Assembly (NCBI RefSeq): GCF_018863235.1
Contig: NZ_JAHKRS010000005.1
Coordinates: forward strand, 248,001 to 312,000
Direction of reading: 5' to 3'
DNA length: 64,000 nt
DNA from: Pseudomaricurvus albidus
GTDB lineage: Bacteria > Pseudomonadota > Gammaproteobacteria > Pseudomonadales > Cellvibrionaceae
A program made the position numbers and the translations under genes. This document shows positions 48,389 through 58,085 of this stretch, one piece after another; within the stretch, counting starts at the first letter, position 1, and each line of letters opens with the position of its first letter. The notes beneath the pieces are model-generated. The model saw only the letters and a program-made list of their open reading frames with translations, was not told the DNA's origin and ran no database searches.

Positions 48389-49615
48389 GTGAGTGATGTA
48401 GAGAAAAAATCGGCTGTAGACTATTCCCAGTTTCCAGATTCCAAAGGGCACTTTGGTCCCTATGGTGGACGCTTTGTGTCAGAAACTCTGATGCCTGCTC
48501 TGGATGAACTGGAGCAAATGTACACTCGTCTGAAAGATGATCCTGATTTTCAGGCGGAATTTGATAAAGATCTGGCTCACTACGTTGGGCGACCATCGCC
48601 TTTGTACCATGCCGAGCGCTGGAGTAACAAATTGGGTGGCGCTCAGATTTATCTGAAGCGTGAAGATCTCAATCACACCGGTGCCCACAAGGTGAACAAC
48701 ACCATTGGTCAGGCTTTACTGGCCAAATACAGTGGCAAAAGCCGCATCATTGCCGAAACCGGAGCGGGGCAACACGGTGTTGCTTCTGCGACTGTTGCCG
48801 CTCGACTGGGGTTGAAGTGTGAAGTGTATATGGGGGCGGAAGACGTTCAGCGTCAATCCCTGAATGTTTATCGCATGAAACTGCTTGGCGCCACTGTTCA
48901 CCCGGTTGAGTCAGGTTCTCGCACCCTCAAAGATGCCATGAATGAGGCTATGCGTGACTGGGTGACCAATGTCGATGATACTTTTTACATTATTGGCACC
49001 GTTGCTGGCCCGCACCCATATCCGCAATTGGTGCGCGATTTTCAGTGCGTAATTGGACGTGAGGCTCGCGAGCAGTGTTTGACTCAGGCTGGTAAATTGC
49101 CTGATGCACTGGTGGCCTGTGTCGGTGGTGGTTCCAACGCAATTGGTTTGTTTCACCCGTTCCTGGAAGATGAGGGCGTCAAAATCTATGGCGTTGAGGC
49201 CGGAGGCCATGGTGTGGAAACGGGTCAGCATGCCGCGCCCTTGAATGATGGTATTCCGGGAGTCCTGCATGGCAACCGCACTTACCTGATGGAAGATGAG
49301 AATGGCCAGATTATTGAGACCCATTCGGTGTCTGCCGGCCTGGATTATCCGGGTGTTGGCCCTGAACATTCATGGTTGAAGGATATCGGCCGGGCAGAGT
49401 ATGTGGCCATCAATGATGATGAGGCTATGGCTGCATTTCGCGAGTTAACCCGTGTGGAAGGCATTATGCCTGCGTTGGAATCCAGTCACGCACTGGCATA
49501 CGCGGCGAAATTGGCCCCCACCATGGATAAAGATCAGGTGATCGTAGTGAATCTGTCAGGACGAGGCGATAAAGATATCCTGACGGTTGCCGCGATCGAC
49601 GGCATTAAGGTGTAA
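48389..49615 (+). CDS. trpB: Tryptophan synthase beta subunit
   Basis: TrpB joins indole and serine with PLP. The 408-residue protein starts at GTG 48389, 3 bp after trpF. The PLP lysine is in [40 protein letters not shown] and the phosphate-binding [15 protein letters not shown] complete the active site. trpA follows at 6 bp, giving tight coupling of the two subunits that form the channelling complex. Confidence 0.98.
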   Translation: MSDVEKKSAVDYSQFPDSKGHFGPYGGRFVSETLMPALDELEQMYTRLKDDPDFQAEFDKDLAHYVGRPSPLYHAERWSNKLGGAQIYLKREDLNHTGAHKVNNTIGQALLAKYSGKSRIIAETGAGQHGVASATVAARLGLKCEVYMGAEDVQRQSLNVYRMKLLGATVHPVESGSRTLKDAMNEAMRDWVTNVDDTFYIIGTVAGPHPYPQLVRDFQCVIGREAREQCLTQAGKLPDALVACVGGGSNAIGLFHPFLEDEGVKIYGVEAGGHGVETGQHAAPLNDGIPGVLHGNRTYLMEDENGQIIETHSVSAGLDYPGVGPEHSWLKDIGRAEYVAINDDEAMAAFRELTRVEGIMPALESSHALAYAAKLAPTMDKDQVIVVNLSGRGDKDILTVAAIDGIKV

Positions 49616-49621
49616 ATATTG

Positions 49622-50434
49622 ATGAATCGTATAACGGCCCGTCTGGCAGACGCCAAACAACAAGGGCGCAAGGCGCTCGTAACTTACATTGTCAATGGTG
49701 ATCCGTTTCCGGATGCTACACTGACGACTATGCACGCAATGGTTGATGCAGGTGTTGATATTATTGAGTTGGGCGTCCCTTTTTCGGATCCCATGGCTGA
49801 AGGACCGGTCATTGCACTGGGACATGAGCGTGCACTGGCCAATAAGACCTCATTGAAGTCTACAATGGCCGTGGTCAAGGCGTTTCGTGAAACGAATAAT
49901 GAGACGCCAGTAGTACTCATGGGTTACGCGAACCCTGTAGAACGTATGGGATATGAATCCTTTGCAGTGCAGGCCAGCGAAGCCGGTGTCGATGGTTTGC
50001 TGACGGTGGATTTGCCGCCGGAAGAGGCTGCGGATCTCAATACTGAACTGAAAAAGGTCAATATTGAAAATATCTTTTTGCTGGCACCGACGACCAACCG
50101 TGAGAGAGCCCAGAGCATTGTGGATTTGGCCAGCGGCTTTTTGTACTACGTGTCATTGAAAGGGGTGACGGGTGCCGGACACCTGGATCTCGCTTCAGTC
50201 GAAGAAAAACTGACCGAGCTGCGACAATTAACCGAACTGCCTATTTGTGTAGGGTTTGGGATTAAAGATGCAGCCACGGCGAAAGCTATTGGTCAGTACG
50301 CAGATGGCGTCGTGGTGGGCAGTCTGCTGGTAGAGCGCATGGGCTCTATGGCAGATCAGTCTCCAGAAAATATCGCTGCTGCGGTAGTTGAGTTGATTGC
50401 GCCAATTCGTGCCGGACTGGATGAGTTGGCTTAA
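49622..50434 (+). CDS. trpA: Tryptophan synthase alpha subunit
   Basis: TrpA cleaves indole-3-glycerol phosphate and passes indole to TrpB. From ATG 49622 the protein has 270 residues, beginning MNRITARLADAKQQGRKALV. The catalytic glutamate is in IIELGVPFSDPMAEGPVI and the aspartate in GVDGLLTVDLPPEEA. GFGIKDAATAKAI and VVGSLLVE bind phosphate. An in-frame TTG at 49619 is one codon upstream. In Pseudomonas aeruginosa trpBA lie elsewhere; here they remain between trpF and accD. Confidence 0.98.
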   Translation: MNRITARLADAKQQGRKALVTYIVNGDPFPDATLTTMHAMVDAGVDIIELGVPFSDPMAEGPVIALGHERALANKTSLKSTMAVVKAFRETNNETPVVLMGYANPVERMGYESFAVQASEAGVDGLLTVDLPPEEAADLNTELKKVNIENIFLLAPTTNRERAQSIVDLASGFLYYVSLKGVTGAGHLDLASVEEKLTELRQLTELPICVGFGIKDAATAKAIGQYADGVVVGSLLVERMGSMADQSPENIAAAVVELIAPIRAGLDELA

Positions 50435-50521
50435 TGGTATGAGTGCCGTTTCTGGAGCGGCCTGAGTACTGAATTAAACAATTAAAATCACCCACTGAAT
50501 AAGATTAAGAGACCCGACATT

Positions 50522-51385
50522 ATGAGTTGGCTAGATAAAATTGTTCCTAATGTAGTGCGCTCATCGCGGTCACGTGGCCAAAGTAAAGTGCCAGAGGGGT
50601 TGTGGAAAAAGTGCGTTAAGTGCAGTGCAGTACTGTATCGCCCGGAACTTGAGCGCAACCTGGATGTGTGTCCGAAGTGTGATCATCACATGCGTATTGG
50701 AGCGCGCAAGCGCCTGGATATCTTCCTGGATGAAGACAATCGTGAAGAGCTGGCCACAGACGTTGAGCCTATTGATCGTCTTAAGTTCAAAGATGTCAAA
50801 AAGTATAAGGATCGTTTGACCTCTGCCCAAAAGTCCACTGGCGAAAAAGATGCTTTGGTGGCTATGCGTGGCGAGTTAAATGGTCAGCCTGTTGTGGCTG
50901 TGGCGTTTGAGTTTGCTTTCCATGGTGGCTCTATGGGCTATGCAGTGGGTGAAAAATTCACCCGTGCGGCTCAGCTGGCCTTGTCTGAAGATATTCCTCT
51001 GGTGTGTTTCTCTGCTACCGGCGGTGCCCGTATGCAGGAAGCCTTGATTTCCTTGATGCAGATGGCAAAAACCAGTGCCGTGATTGAGCGACTCAAACAA
51101 CAGGGCACGCCTTATATCTCCATCATGACCGATCCGGTCTACGGTGGCGTTTCGGCCAGTTTGGCACTATTGGGTGATATCAATGCTGCAGAGCCAGGTG
51201 CGCGTGCAGGCTTTGCAGGTCCCAATATTATTGAACAGACCATTCGCCAGAAACTGCCAAAAGGCTTCCAGCGCAGTGAATTCCTGCTGGAGCACGGTGC
51301 GATTGATATGATCATCTCTCGCCACGATATGCGTGAGAAGGTTGGAGGTTTGCTGGCCAAGTTTACCGAGCGTCCGGCAGCCTGA
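50522..51385 (+). CDS. accD: Acetyl-CoA carboxylase carboxyltransferase beta subunit
   Basis: AccD forms half of the carboxyltransferase that makes malonyl-CoA for fatty acid synthesis. The 287-residue protein has a four-cysteine zinc finger near residues 27-60 ([15 protein letters not shown], then [17 protein letters not shown]). The carboxylase core includes [20 protein letters not shown] and [20 protein letters not shown]. Upstream is AGAGAC before ATG 50522. A strong terminator follows at 51446-51469. Confidence 0.98.
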   Translation: MSWLDKIVPNVVRSSRSRGQSKVPEGLWKKCVKCSAVLYRPELERNLDVCPKCDHHMRIGARKRLDIFLDEDNREELATDVEPIDRLKFKDVKKYKDRLTSAQKSTGEKDALVAMRGELNGQPVVAVAFEFAFHGGSMGYAVGEKFTRAAQLALSEDIPLVCFSATGGARMQEALISLMQMAKTSAVIERLKQQGTPYISIMTDPVYGGVSASLALLGDINAAEPGARAGFAGPNIIEQTIRQKLPKGFQRSEFLLEHGAIDMIISRHDMREKVGGLLAKFTERPAA

Positions 51386-51445
51386 TCGCCACTCGCGACA
51401 ATCCCGGATTTGTCGAGAGAAATAAAGCGAATAGTATTAATATAT

Positions 51446-51469
51446 AGCCCCTTTTCAGGGGCTTTTTTT
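51446..51469 (+). terminator. Rho-independent terminator after accD
   Basis: AGCCCC (51446-51451) and GGGGCT (51458-51463) pair around TTTTCA, followed by a run of seven T. It separates accD from folC, although the two are often linked. Confidence 0.9.
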
Positions 51470-51544
51470 ATTGGCCCGATTTAGTGGCAATTGACCTGGC
51501 ATCCGGCTTAATTAGCCTTTGATGTACCCGATGCGGATGACTGA

Positions 51545-52816
51545 ATGAGATATACAGAATTAAGTGACTGGCTTCGTTGGCAGGAGAGTCTGCACAGTTC
51601 CGAGATTGATATGGGGCTTGAGCGGGTTCGCGCTGTCGCTGAAAAGATGGGGCTGTTGACGCCTGAGGCCAAGGTCGTGTCTATTGCCGGCACCAATGGC
51701 AAAGGTTCCTGCGTTGCGACATTCGAGGCCCTGTGTTTGTCTCAGGGGCTGCGTGTCGGTGCTTTCACCTCCCCACATCTGTTACGGTACAACGAAAGAA
51801 TCCGCATAAACAGCTTAGAGGTCGATGATCAGGAGATTTGTGAGTCCTTTGAGCGGATTGATCAGGCGAGAGGCGATATTTCACTGACTTACTTTGAGTT
51901 CGGCACCCTGGCTGCCATAGACATTTTCCAACAGCGGGGAGTGGATATTATGGTACTGGAAGTTGGTCTCGGCGGACGCCTTGACGCTGTCAATATTATG
52001 GATGCTGACGTCGCCATCGTGACCTCTATTGCTCTTGATCATCAGGACTGGCTGGGGTCCGACATCAACCTGATCGGCCATGAAAAAGCCGGCATCTACC
52101 GGCCTCACCGTTGGGCGATCTGTGCCGATGAAGCTGCACCTGCAACAGTGGCGGATTATGCCCATGATATCGGTTCATACTGGGTCTCGATGGGTATGTC
52201 ACTGAATGTATCGGTGTCGGATGATGGCAAACACTGGGATTGGCAGGGCGTGACAGAAGAGGGTGATTTTATCGATTACTCGGATTTACCTGTGCCTCAG
52301 CTGCCTTTACCCAGTGTCGCGGCCGCGTTGCAGGGGTTTGTTCTGTTGGGGCACTCCCTTCCAGGGGACTTGCATGAACTGCTTAAGAATCTGCAATTAT
52401 CCGGGCGTGCACAAAAGATCGTCTCGAACGGCGTCCACTATTTGCTGGATGTGGCCCATAATCCGGCAGCGGCTGAGCTGCTCGCCCGACGCCTGGCAGG
52501 GGAGGTCTGTCAGGGAGCCACCCATGTGGTGGTCGCGATGATGAAAGACAAGGACCGCGCAGGTGTGTTCTCAGCCTTGCTCGATGTCGTTGATCAGTGG
52601 CATGTGGCCGAGCTGGAAGGCAATGCGAGAGCCGCGAGCGGGGCTTTGCTGTTGGATGATTTACAGCAGCTCGGATGCAGCGCAGAATCTTACGACAGCG
52701 TCACCCAGGCGTTGAATCACTTGGCGTCTCAGGTGAGTGAGAGCGACCGGGTGGTGGTGATGGGATCGTTCTTTACGGTTGCCGAGGCGTTATCTGTCCT
52801 GGCTGTTGGCGCATAA
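51545..52816 (+). CDS. folC: Folylpolyglutamate synthase / dihydrofolate synthase
   Basis: FolC adds glutamate to dihydropteroate and extends the folate tail. The 423-residue protein has the ATP loop IAGTNGKGSCVATFEALC at about residues 48-65. TSPHLLRYNERIRI, TYFEFGTLAAIDIF and LEVGLGGRLDAVN are family signatures, and YLLDVAHNPAAAELLA belongs to the C-terminal ligase domain. Its place between accD and dedD is the standard gammaproteobacterial order. Confidence 0.97.
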   Translation: MRYTELSDWLRWQESLHSSEIDMGLERVRAVAEKMGLLTPEAKVVSIAGTNGKGSCVATFEALCLSQGLRVGAFTSPHLLRYNERIRINSLEVDDQEICESFERIDQARGDISLTYFEFGTLAAIDIFQQRGVDIMVLEVGLGGRLDAVNIMDADVAIVTSIALDHQDWLGSDINLIGHEKAGIYRPHRWAICADEAAPATVADYAHDIGSYWVSMGMSLNVSVSDDGKHWDWQGVTEEGDFIDYSDLPVPQLPLPSVAAALQGFVLLGHSLPGDLHELLKNLQLSGRAQKIVSNGVHYLLDVAHNPAAAELLARRLAGEVCQGATHVVVAMMKDKDRAGVFSALLDVVDQWHVAELEGNARAASGALLLDDLQQLGCSAESYDSVTQALNHLASQVSESDRVVVMGSFFTVAEALSVLAVGA

Positions 52817-52919
52817 AGTTGTATTTTCAGGTATGGTTAGCCCATCTGTGATGGATTCATATTGAATTAAGATGGTCAGAGTCATTCATGACTCAGGTTT
52901 TAAAAGGAAAGGTTGATCT

Positions 52920-53531
52920 GTGGAAAATGGATTAAAACAACGGTTAGTGGGTGCCTTGGTGCTTTTGGCTCTAGGGGTTCTGTTTGTGCCCATCCTGTTT
53001 GAACCGGAAGATCGCCGGACGGTCGACCGTGTAACCCAGATTCCTGCTGCGCCCGAGATTCAGCCCATGCAGGTGGATGAGCCAACCCGTAACCCTGATA
53101 TAGAACCGATTAAACCTGCGGATCAGCAGTATCATTTGCTGCCGGAGCAGGAGCCAGCAGAACAAGCTCCCCCTGAAGTCGCCGCTGAGGTAGAAACCGC
53201 TGAGGCACCTAAGCCTGAGCCAGCTCCTACAAAAGCTTTGGTTTCCAGACCTGCAGAGCCTGAACGTCAGATTTTGGATAAAAACGGCGTACCAAAGGCC
53301 TGGCTGGTGCAAGTGGCCAGTTTCAGCAGCGATGCCAGGGCAGAGGCTTTGCGGGACAAACTGCTTAAAGACGACTTCCCGGCCTTCACTCGCAGCTTTG
53401 AAACCAGCAAGGGCAAGGTGACGCGAGTTTACGTAGGCCCCAAAATCAGCCGGGATAAAGCCTCCGTTTTGAAGCAAACACTGGATAAATCTCTTAAAAT
53501 CAACTCCCTGATAGTGAGTTTTTCCCCCTGA
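52920..53531 (+). CDS. dedD: SPOR-domain protein, DedD-like
   Basis: DedD is a cell-division protein that binds denuded septal peptidoglycan through a SPOR domain. The 203-residue protein starts at GTG 52920 after AAAGGAAAGG. One N-terminal membrane helix (about residues 8-27: LVGALVLLALGVLFVPILFE) is followed by a Pro/Glu-rich spacer (about 40-110). The SPOR domain (about 125-203) contains AWLVQVASFSSDARAEALRD and RVYVGPKISRDKA. Neighbours folC and cvpA match the E. coli and Pseudomonas order. Confidence 0.92.
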   Translation: MENGLKQRLVGALVLLALGVLFVPILFEPEDRRTVDRVTQIPAAPEIQPMQVDEPTRNPDIEPIKPADQQYHLLPEQEPAEQAPPEVAAEVETAEAPKPEPAPTKALVSRPAEPERQILDKNGVPKAWLVQVASFSSDARAEALRDKLLKDDFPAFTRSFETSKGKVTRVYVGPKISRDKASVLKQTLDKSLKINSLIVSFSP

Positions 53532-53624
53532 CGGCGCTAAAATTAATCCGTAATAGGTCTAGGTGATAAGCCCCTGCCTTTGTTAGAATGCCGTCCATCA
53601 AATGCACAACCCCGGCAGTTACCT

Positions 53625-54125
53625 ATGAATTGGGCCGATTGGACAATCATTGCGATACTCGTTATTTCCAGCCTGATTGGTCTGAAACGGGGATTGGTAA
53701 AAGAAGCCCTGTCGCTGGTTTGCTGGGCTGCGGCCTTTATTGTAGCCATGACCTTTCATAAGTCCCTCGCGACATTGCTGGTGGATTCCGTCTCTACGCC
53801 GTCTCTCCGTCAAATCATTGCCTTTGCCGCTCTGTTTGTGGTGACACTGATTGTTGGTGCTATGGTCAATTATCTGATCGGTGAACTGGTCAGAATGACC
53901 GGGTTGTCAGGCACAGATCGGCTGTTGGGTATGGTTTTTGGCCTAGCTCGAGGTGCGGTGGTTATTATGGTCGTGTTGATATTTTTGCCGTCTATTATTC
54001 CTGTAAAACAGGATATCTGGTGGCAACAATCGGTGGTTATCCCACATTTTATGACGATGGAAGATTGGGCCCGGCAGGCAGGAAGCTTGATTTCGACCAA
54101 ATTACTCTCTCTATTTCAATCTTAA
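53625..54125 (+). CDS. cvpA: CvpA family membrane protein
   Basis: CvpA is a small inner-membrane protein found upstream of purF; it is required for colicin V production in E. coli and is linked to envelope functions. From ATG 53625 the protein has 166 residues; the earlier in-frame TTG at 53580 is not supported. Four helices are predicted, with the conserved start WADWTIIAILVISSLIGLKR and GLVKEALSLVCWAAAFIVA. The segment GLSGTDRLLGMVFGLARGAV is typical. purF follows at 36 bp. Confidence 0.95.
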   Translation: MNWADWTIIAILVISSLIGLKRGLVKEALSLVCWAAAFIVAMTFHKSLATLLVDSVSTPSLRQIIAFAALFVVTLIVGAMVNYLIGELVRMTGLSGTDRLLGMVFGLARGAVVIMVVLIFLPSIIPVKQDIWWQQSVVIPHFMTMEDWARQAGSLISTKLLSLFQS

Positions 54126-54161
54126 TCGGTAAACCTGTTGGTAAGGTGAGGAAACTCAAGT

Positions 54162-55694
54162 ATGTGCGGCATTGTCGGTGTTGTTGGTAAAAGTGATGTC
54201 AATGTTCAGTTGTACGATGCTCTGACGATGCTTCAGCATCGCGGGCAGGATGCAGCTGGGATCCTGACATGCCATCAAGGCAGATTTACCCAGCAGAAAG
54301 CCAATGGACTGGTACGGGATGTTTTCCGAACGCGTCATATGCAACGACTGGTCGGTAACTCAGGTATTGGTCATGTGCGTTATCCAACCGCTGGCAGCTC
54401 CGGCCCCGCGCTGGCTCAGCCATTCTATGTGAACTCTCCTTACGGTATTGCCCTGGCCCACAATGGCAACCTCACCAACGCCGCTGAAGTGAGTGATGAC
54501 CTCTACCGTACCGACCTGCGCCATGTAAATACCGATTCTGACTCTGAAGTTCTTCTGAATGTGTTTGCCCAGGAGCTGCTGAAGCGCAATAAGCTACAGC
54601 CGGTCGCAGAGGATATCTTTGCTGCCATTGAAGGTATGCAGAAGCGCATCCGCGGTGGGTACGCCTGTGTTGCTCTGATCGCCAACTACGGTCTGGTCGC
54701 TTTCCGCGATCCACACGGTATTCGTCCTCTGGTATTTGGTAAGCGTGAAACCAAACATGGTACCGAGTACATGGTGGCTTCTGAGAGTGTGGCACTGGAC
54801 GTGCTGGGTTACACGCTGATTCGCGATGTTGCGCCTGGTGAAGCGGTATTTATTACCGGCGAAGGTGAAGTTCATACCAAACAGTGCAGCGACGAGGTCT
54901 CTCTGGCCCCCTGTATCTTTGAACACGTTTACTTTGCCCGTCCGGATTCCATTATGGACGGTGTTTCGGTTTATAAATCCCGTCTGCGTCAGGGTGAGCG
55001 ACTGGCCGAGAAAATCCTCAAAGAGCGTCCGGATCACGATATTGATGTGGTTATTCCAATTCCTGACAGCAGCCGTGTGGCAGGGCAGGCATTGGCTCAT
55101 GTGCTGGGTGTTAAATTCCGCGAGGGTCTGGTTAAAAACCGCTACATTGGCCGTACCTTTATTATGCCGGGCCAAAAAGAGCGTCGTAAGTCAGTACGTC
55201 AAAAGCTCAATCCGATCCGTTTGGAATTTGAAGGCAAAAACGTCATGCTGGTAGACGACTCCATTGTGCGGGGCACCACTTGTCAGCAGATTATTCAGAT
55301 GGCTCGTGAAGCCGGTGCCGCCAAGGTGTACTTTGCCTCTGCCGCACCTGCAGTGAAATACCCGAATGTCTATGGTATTGACATGCCCAGCGCGAAAGAA
55401 CTGATCGCCCATGGCCGGACTGACGAAGAAGTTTGTCAGGAAATTGGAGCTGACTGGTTGATTTATCAAAATCTGGATGATTTGATTGCAGCTTCCCAAG
55501 AGGGTAATGAAAACATCAGTGAATTTGATTGCTCCGTATTTACGGGTAAATACGTCACTGGTGACGTGGATCAGGACTATCTTGATCGTTTGGACGCCGC
55601 GCGCAATGACAAGTCAAAGTCAAAAAGCAATAAGGGCTCCAGTGAAGAAAATGGTGTTATAGGTATACACAACGATGAAGCCGAGGCCAGTTAG
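54162..55694 (+). CDS. purF: Amidophosphoribosyltransferase
   Basis: PurF makes phosphoribosylamine from PRPP and glutamine, the first step of purine synthesis. The 510-residue protein starts [20 protein letters not shown]; the catalytic Cys becomes N-terminal after processing. [22 protein letters not shown] and LAHNGNLTN belong to the glutamine amidotransferase domain. [20 protein letters not shown] is the PRPP-binding loop. The last 30 residues are Ser/Lys-rich and variable. A terminator follows at 55728-55752. Confidence 0.98.
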   Translation: MCGIVGVVGKSDVNVQLYDALTMLQHRGQDAAGILTCHQGRFTQQKANGLVRDVFRTRHMQRLVGNSGIGHVRYPTAGSSGPALAQPFYVNSPYGIALAHNGNLTNAAEVSDDLYRTDLRHVNTDSDSEVLLNVFAQELLKRNKLQPVAEDIFAAIEGMQKRIRGGYACVALIANYGLVAFRDPHGIRPLVFGKRETKHGTEYMVASESVALDVLGYTLIRDVAPGEAVFITGEGEVHTKQCSDEVSLAPCIFEHVYFARPDSIMDGVSVYKSRLRQGERLAEKILKERPDHDIDVVIPIPDSSRVAGQALAHVLGVKFREGLVKNRYIGRTFIMPGQKERRKSVRQKLNPIRLEFEGKNVMLVDDSIVRGTTCQQIIQMAREAGAAKVYFASAAPAVKYPNVYGIDMPSAKELIAHGRTDEEVCQEIGADWLIYQNLDDLIAASQEGNENISEFDCSVFTGKYVTGDVDQDYLDRLDAARNDKSKSKSNKGSSEENGVIGIHNDEAEAS

Positions 55695-55727
55695 TGGTCT
55701 GTCGTGTGTGTTGAAGATTTATGATTG

Positions 55728-55752
55728 CGGCAGCCTATGGGCTGCCGTTTTT
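55728..55752 (+). terminator. Rho-independent terminator after purF
   Basis: CGGCAGCC (55728-55735) and GGCTGCCG (55740-55747) pair around TATG and are followed by five T. Confidence 0.9.
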
Positions 55753-55856
55753 GTTTGCTGCATGCGATGAAGTTTGATGACGACATACTATACAGTCTGA
55801 TGATGACCGATTGGCATTGACAGCTCAGACGATTGAGTAAAAAAGAGAGTTTGGTA

Positions 55857-57050
55857 ATGACAGATTTTGATGACCCTTATCTCGATGCAGGTATAGATAC
55901 GCTGGCGGTACGCTATGGCCAAACCCGCACGCCCGAAGGCGAGCACAGCGAACCTATCTTTACGACATCCAGTTATGTGTTTGATTCTGCAGCCGCAGCG
56001 GCTGCGCGTTTCAGTGGTGAAGACCCCGGAAATGTCTACTCTCGCTATACCAACCCGACCGTGCGTATGTTTCAGGACCGGATTGCTGCACTGGAAGGCG
56101 GGGAGGCCGCGGTGGCTACAGCTTCGGGCATGGCTGCGATTCTCAGCACATGCATGTCGCTGTTAAAAGCCGGTGATCATGTGGTTTGCTCGCGCAGTGT
56201 GTTTGGCACCACTACGGCCATGTTCAATCGTTACTTCAAAAAGTTCGGTGTGGACGTAACCTTTGTTACTGCAACCGATTTGGCTGAGTGGGAAGCATCG
56301 ATTACCAACAAAACCCGTTTGTTGTTCCTCGAAACTCCATCCAACCCTCTTTGTGATGTGGTGGATATCAAGGCCCTGTCCGCAATCGCCAGACGTCATG
56401 ACAGCCTGTTGGTCGTGGACAACTGTTTCTGTACCCCGGCGTTGCAAAAGCCTCTCGAGCTGGGTGCGGACATCGTCGTGCACTCGGCGACCAAGTATTT
56501 GGACGGTCAGGGACGCTGTGTCGGTGGTGTTGTTGTTGGGCCTAAAGAATACATGGATGAACTGGTCGTTTTCTTGCGTACTTGTGGTCCGAGCATGAGC
56601 CCGTTTAATGCGTGGGTTTTTCTCAAGGGGCTCGAAACCCTTCGCCTGCGTATGGATGCCCATTCCGCTAACGCTCTTGAACTGGCCGAGTGGCTGGATG
56701 CACAGCCACAAATTGAGCAGGTCTATTATGCGGGGTTGAAAGATCATCCAGGGCACGAGTTGGCAGCACAACAGCAACGAGGTTTCGGCGGAGTACTGTC
56801 CTTTAAGGTGAAAGGCGATAAAGCCGCTGCCTGGCGTTTTATCGACGCGACCAGGATTATGTCGGTTACGGCAAATCTGGGCGATGCCAAAACAACCATC
56901 GTACACCCGGATACAACGACCCATGGGCGTTTGTCGGACGAAGAAAAAGCGCAGGCAGGTATCACCCAGAATCTGATACGAGTGTCTGTAGGTCTGGAAG
57001 ATGTCAAAGATCTGAAAGCTGATTTGCAGCGGGGCATTAATGCTTTGTGA
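55857..57050 (+). CDS. metZ: O-succinylhomoserine sulfhydrylase
   Basis: MetZ makes homocysteine directly from O-succinylhomoserine and sulfide. From ATG 55857 (AGAGAG upstream) the PLP enzyme has 397 residues; a TTG at 55833 would add eight. It begins MTDFDDPYLDAGIDTLAVRY. The PLP lysine is in VHSATKYLDGQGRCVGGVVV. YSRYTNPTVRMFQDRIAALE and VVDNCFCTPALQKPLELGAD are signatures of the Cys/Met metabolism family. The purF-metZ order as in Pseudomonas supports MetZ over cystathionine synthase or lyase. Confidence 0.93.
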   Translation: MTDFDDPYLDAGIDTLAVRYGQTRTPEGEHSEPIFTTSSYVFDSAAAAAARFSGEDPGNVYSRYTNPTVRMFQDRIAALEGGEAAVATASGMAAILSTCMSLLKAGDHVVCSRSVFGTTTAMFNRYFKKFGVDVTFVTATDLAEWEASITNKTRLLFLETPSNPLCDVVDIKALSAIARRHDSLLVVDNCFCTPALQKPLELGADIVVHSATKYLDGQGRCVGGVVVGPKEYMDELVVFLRTCGPSMSPFNAWVFLKGLETLRLRMDAHSANALELAEWLDAQPQIEQVYYAGLKDHPGHELAAQQQRGFGGVLSFKVKGDKAAAWRFIDATRIMSVTANLGDAKTTIVHPDTTTHGRLSDEEKAQAGITQNLIRVSVGLEDVKDLKADLQRGINAL

Positions 57051-57112
57051 GTGTGTCATATTGAGCACTTGATCTGTACTCAATCACTCAGGAGATAGAG
57101 CAGTCACTATTT

Positions 57113-58033
57113 ATGGATAAATTGATAAAAGCCCTGATCGCAGACATTGGCGAGGTTTTATTGGGGAAAGAAGAGCAGGTCAAGATGGCTTTAACCTGTC
57201 TCTTTGCCCGTGGACATCTGTTACTGGAAGACTTGCCGGGTATGGGGAAAACCACGTTAGCCCATGCTCTGGCCAATGTGCTGGGGTTGGAATACAACCG
57301 GGTTCAGTTTACCAGTGACTTGTTGCCATCGGATATTCTGGGGGTTTCTGTATTTGATCGCGGCGCCAACAGTTTTACCTTTCATCCGGGGCCGGTTTTT
57401 ACACAGATTCTACTGGCCGATGAAATCAATCGTACGACCCCGAAAACCCAGAGTGCCTTACTGGAAGCCATGGCTGAGTATCAGGTGACGGTAGAAGGTG
57501 AAACCCGGGAATTGCCCGAACCTTTCTTTGTTATTGCCACTCAGAACCCTTCCAGCCAGTCAGGTACCTTTCCGTTACCTGAGTCCCAGTTGGACCGTTT
57601 TCTGATGCGTATTGAACTGGGTTATCCGAATCCGGAAGCGGAGATGGCAATTTTCAAGGGAATTGATCCTGCCAGACGTATGGCAAGTCTCAAACCTCGT
57701 CTCAGTCTGGCTCAGCTAAAAGCCATACAGGCGAAGGTCGATGACGTGCAGGCCAGTGACGCACTACTGGCTTATCTCCAGCGACTGGTAAATTTTACCC
57801 GCTCCTCGGCCGATTTTGCTTACGGACTATCAACACGTGGGGCGTTGGCGTTGCTTCGATGCGCCAAAACCTGGGCGATGATTCATGGCCGTGGGCATGT
57901 GTTACCGGAAGATATTCAACAGGTGATGCCGGCGGTCGCGGCTCATCGATTGCGAGATGCTGCGGACTATGGCGACCAAAGCGGTTATGCCCTGGTCGAC
58001 AAGGTGCTCAGCAGTGTGGATGTACTGGGCTAA
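57113..58033 (+). CDS. MoxR-family AAA+ ATPase
   Basis: This 306-residue AAA+ protein has Walker A LLLEDLPGMGKTTLAHALAN (about residues 37-56) and Walker B QILLADEINRTTPKTQSALL (about 98-117). Sensor 1 is PFFVIATQNP, and a C-terminal lid completes the MoxR pattern. MoxR ATPases usually act with DUF58/VWA proteins to fold or insert metal-dependent complexes. Here no DUF58 or VWA gene follows; the next gene is on the other strand and belongs to the type VI cluster. The stop codon lies in the first unit of a triple 15-bp repeat (58019-58063). Confidence 0.93.
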   Translation: MDKLIKALIADIGEVLLGKEEQVKMALTCLFARGHLLLEDLPGMGKTTLAHALANVLGLEYNRVQFTSDLLPSDILGVSVFDRGANSFTFHPGPVFTQILLADEINRTTPKTQSALLEAMAEYQVTVEGETRELPEPFFVIATQNPSSQSGTFPLPESQLDRFLMRIELGYPNPEAEMAIFKGIDPARRMASLKPRLSLAQLKAIQAKVDDVQASDALLAYLQRLVNFTRSSADFAYGLSTRGALALLRCAKTWAMIHGRGHVLPEDIQQVMPAVAAHRLRDAADYGDQSGYALVDKVLSSVDVLG

Positions 58034-58063
58034 CCTGTACTGGGCTAAGACGTGCTGGGCTAA
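58019..58063 (+). repeat. Three tandem 15-bp repeats spanning the moxR stop codon
   Basis: The units GATGTACTGGGCTAA, CCTGTACTGGGCTAA and GACGTGCTGGGCTAA lie head to tail at 58019-58033, 58034-58048 and 58049-58063. Each ends with an in-frame TAA, so the first copy encodes the end of the MoxR protein and the other two are non-coding. Change in copy number would not change the protein. Confidence 0.85.
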
Positions 58064-58085
58064 AATGCCCGGCACGGTCTACATC

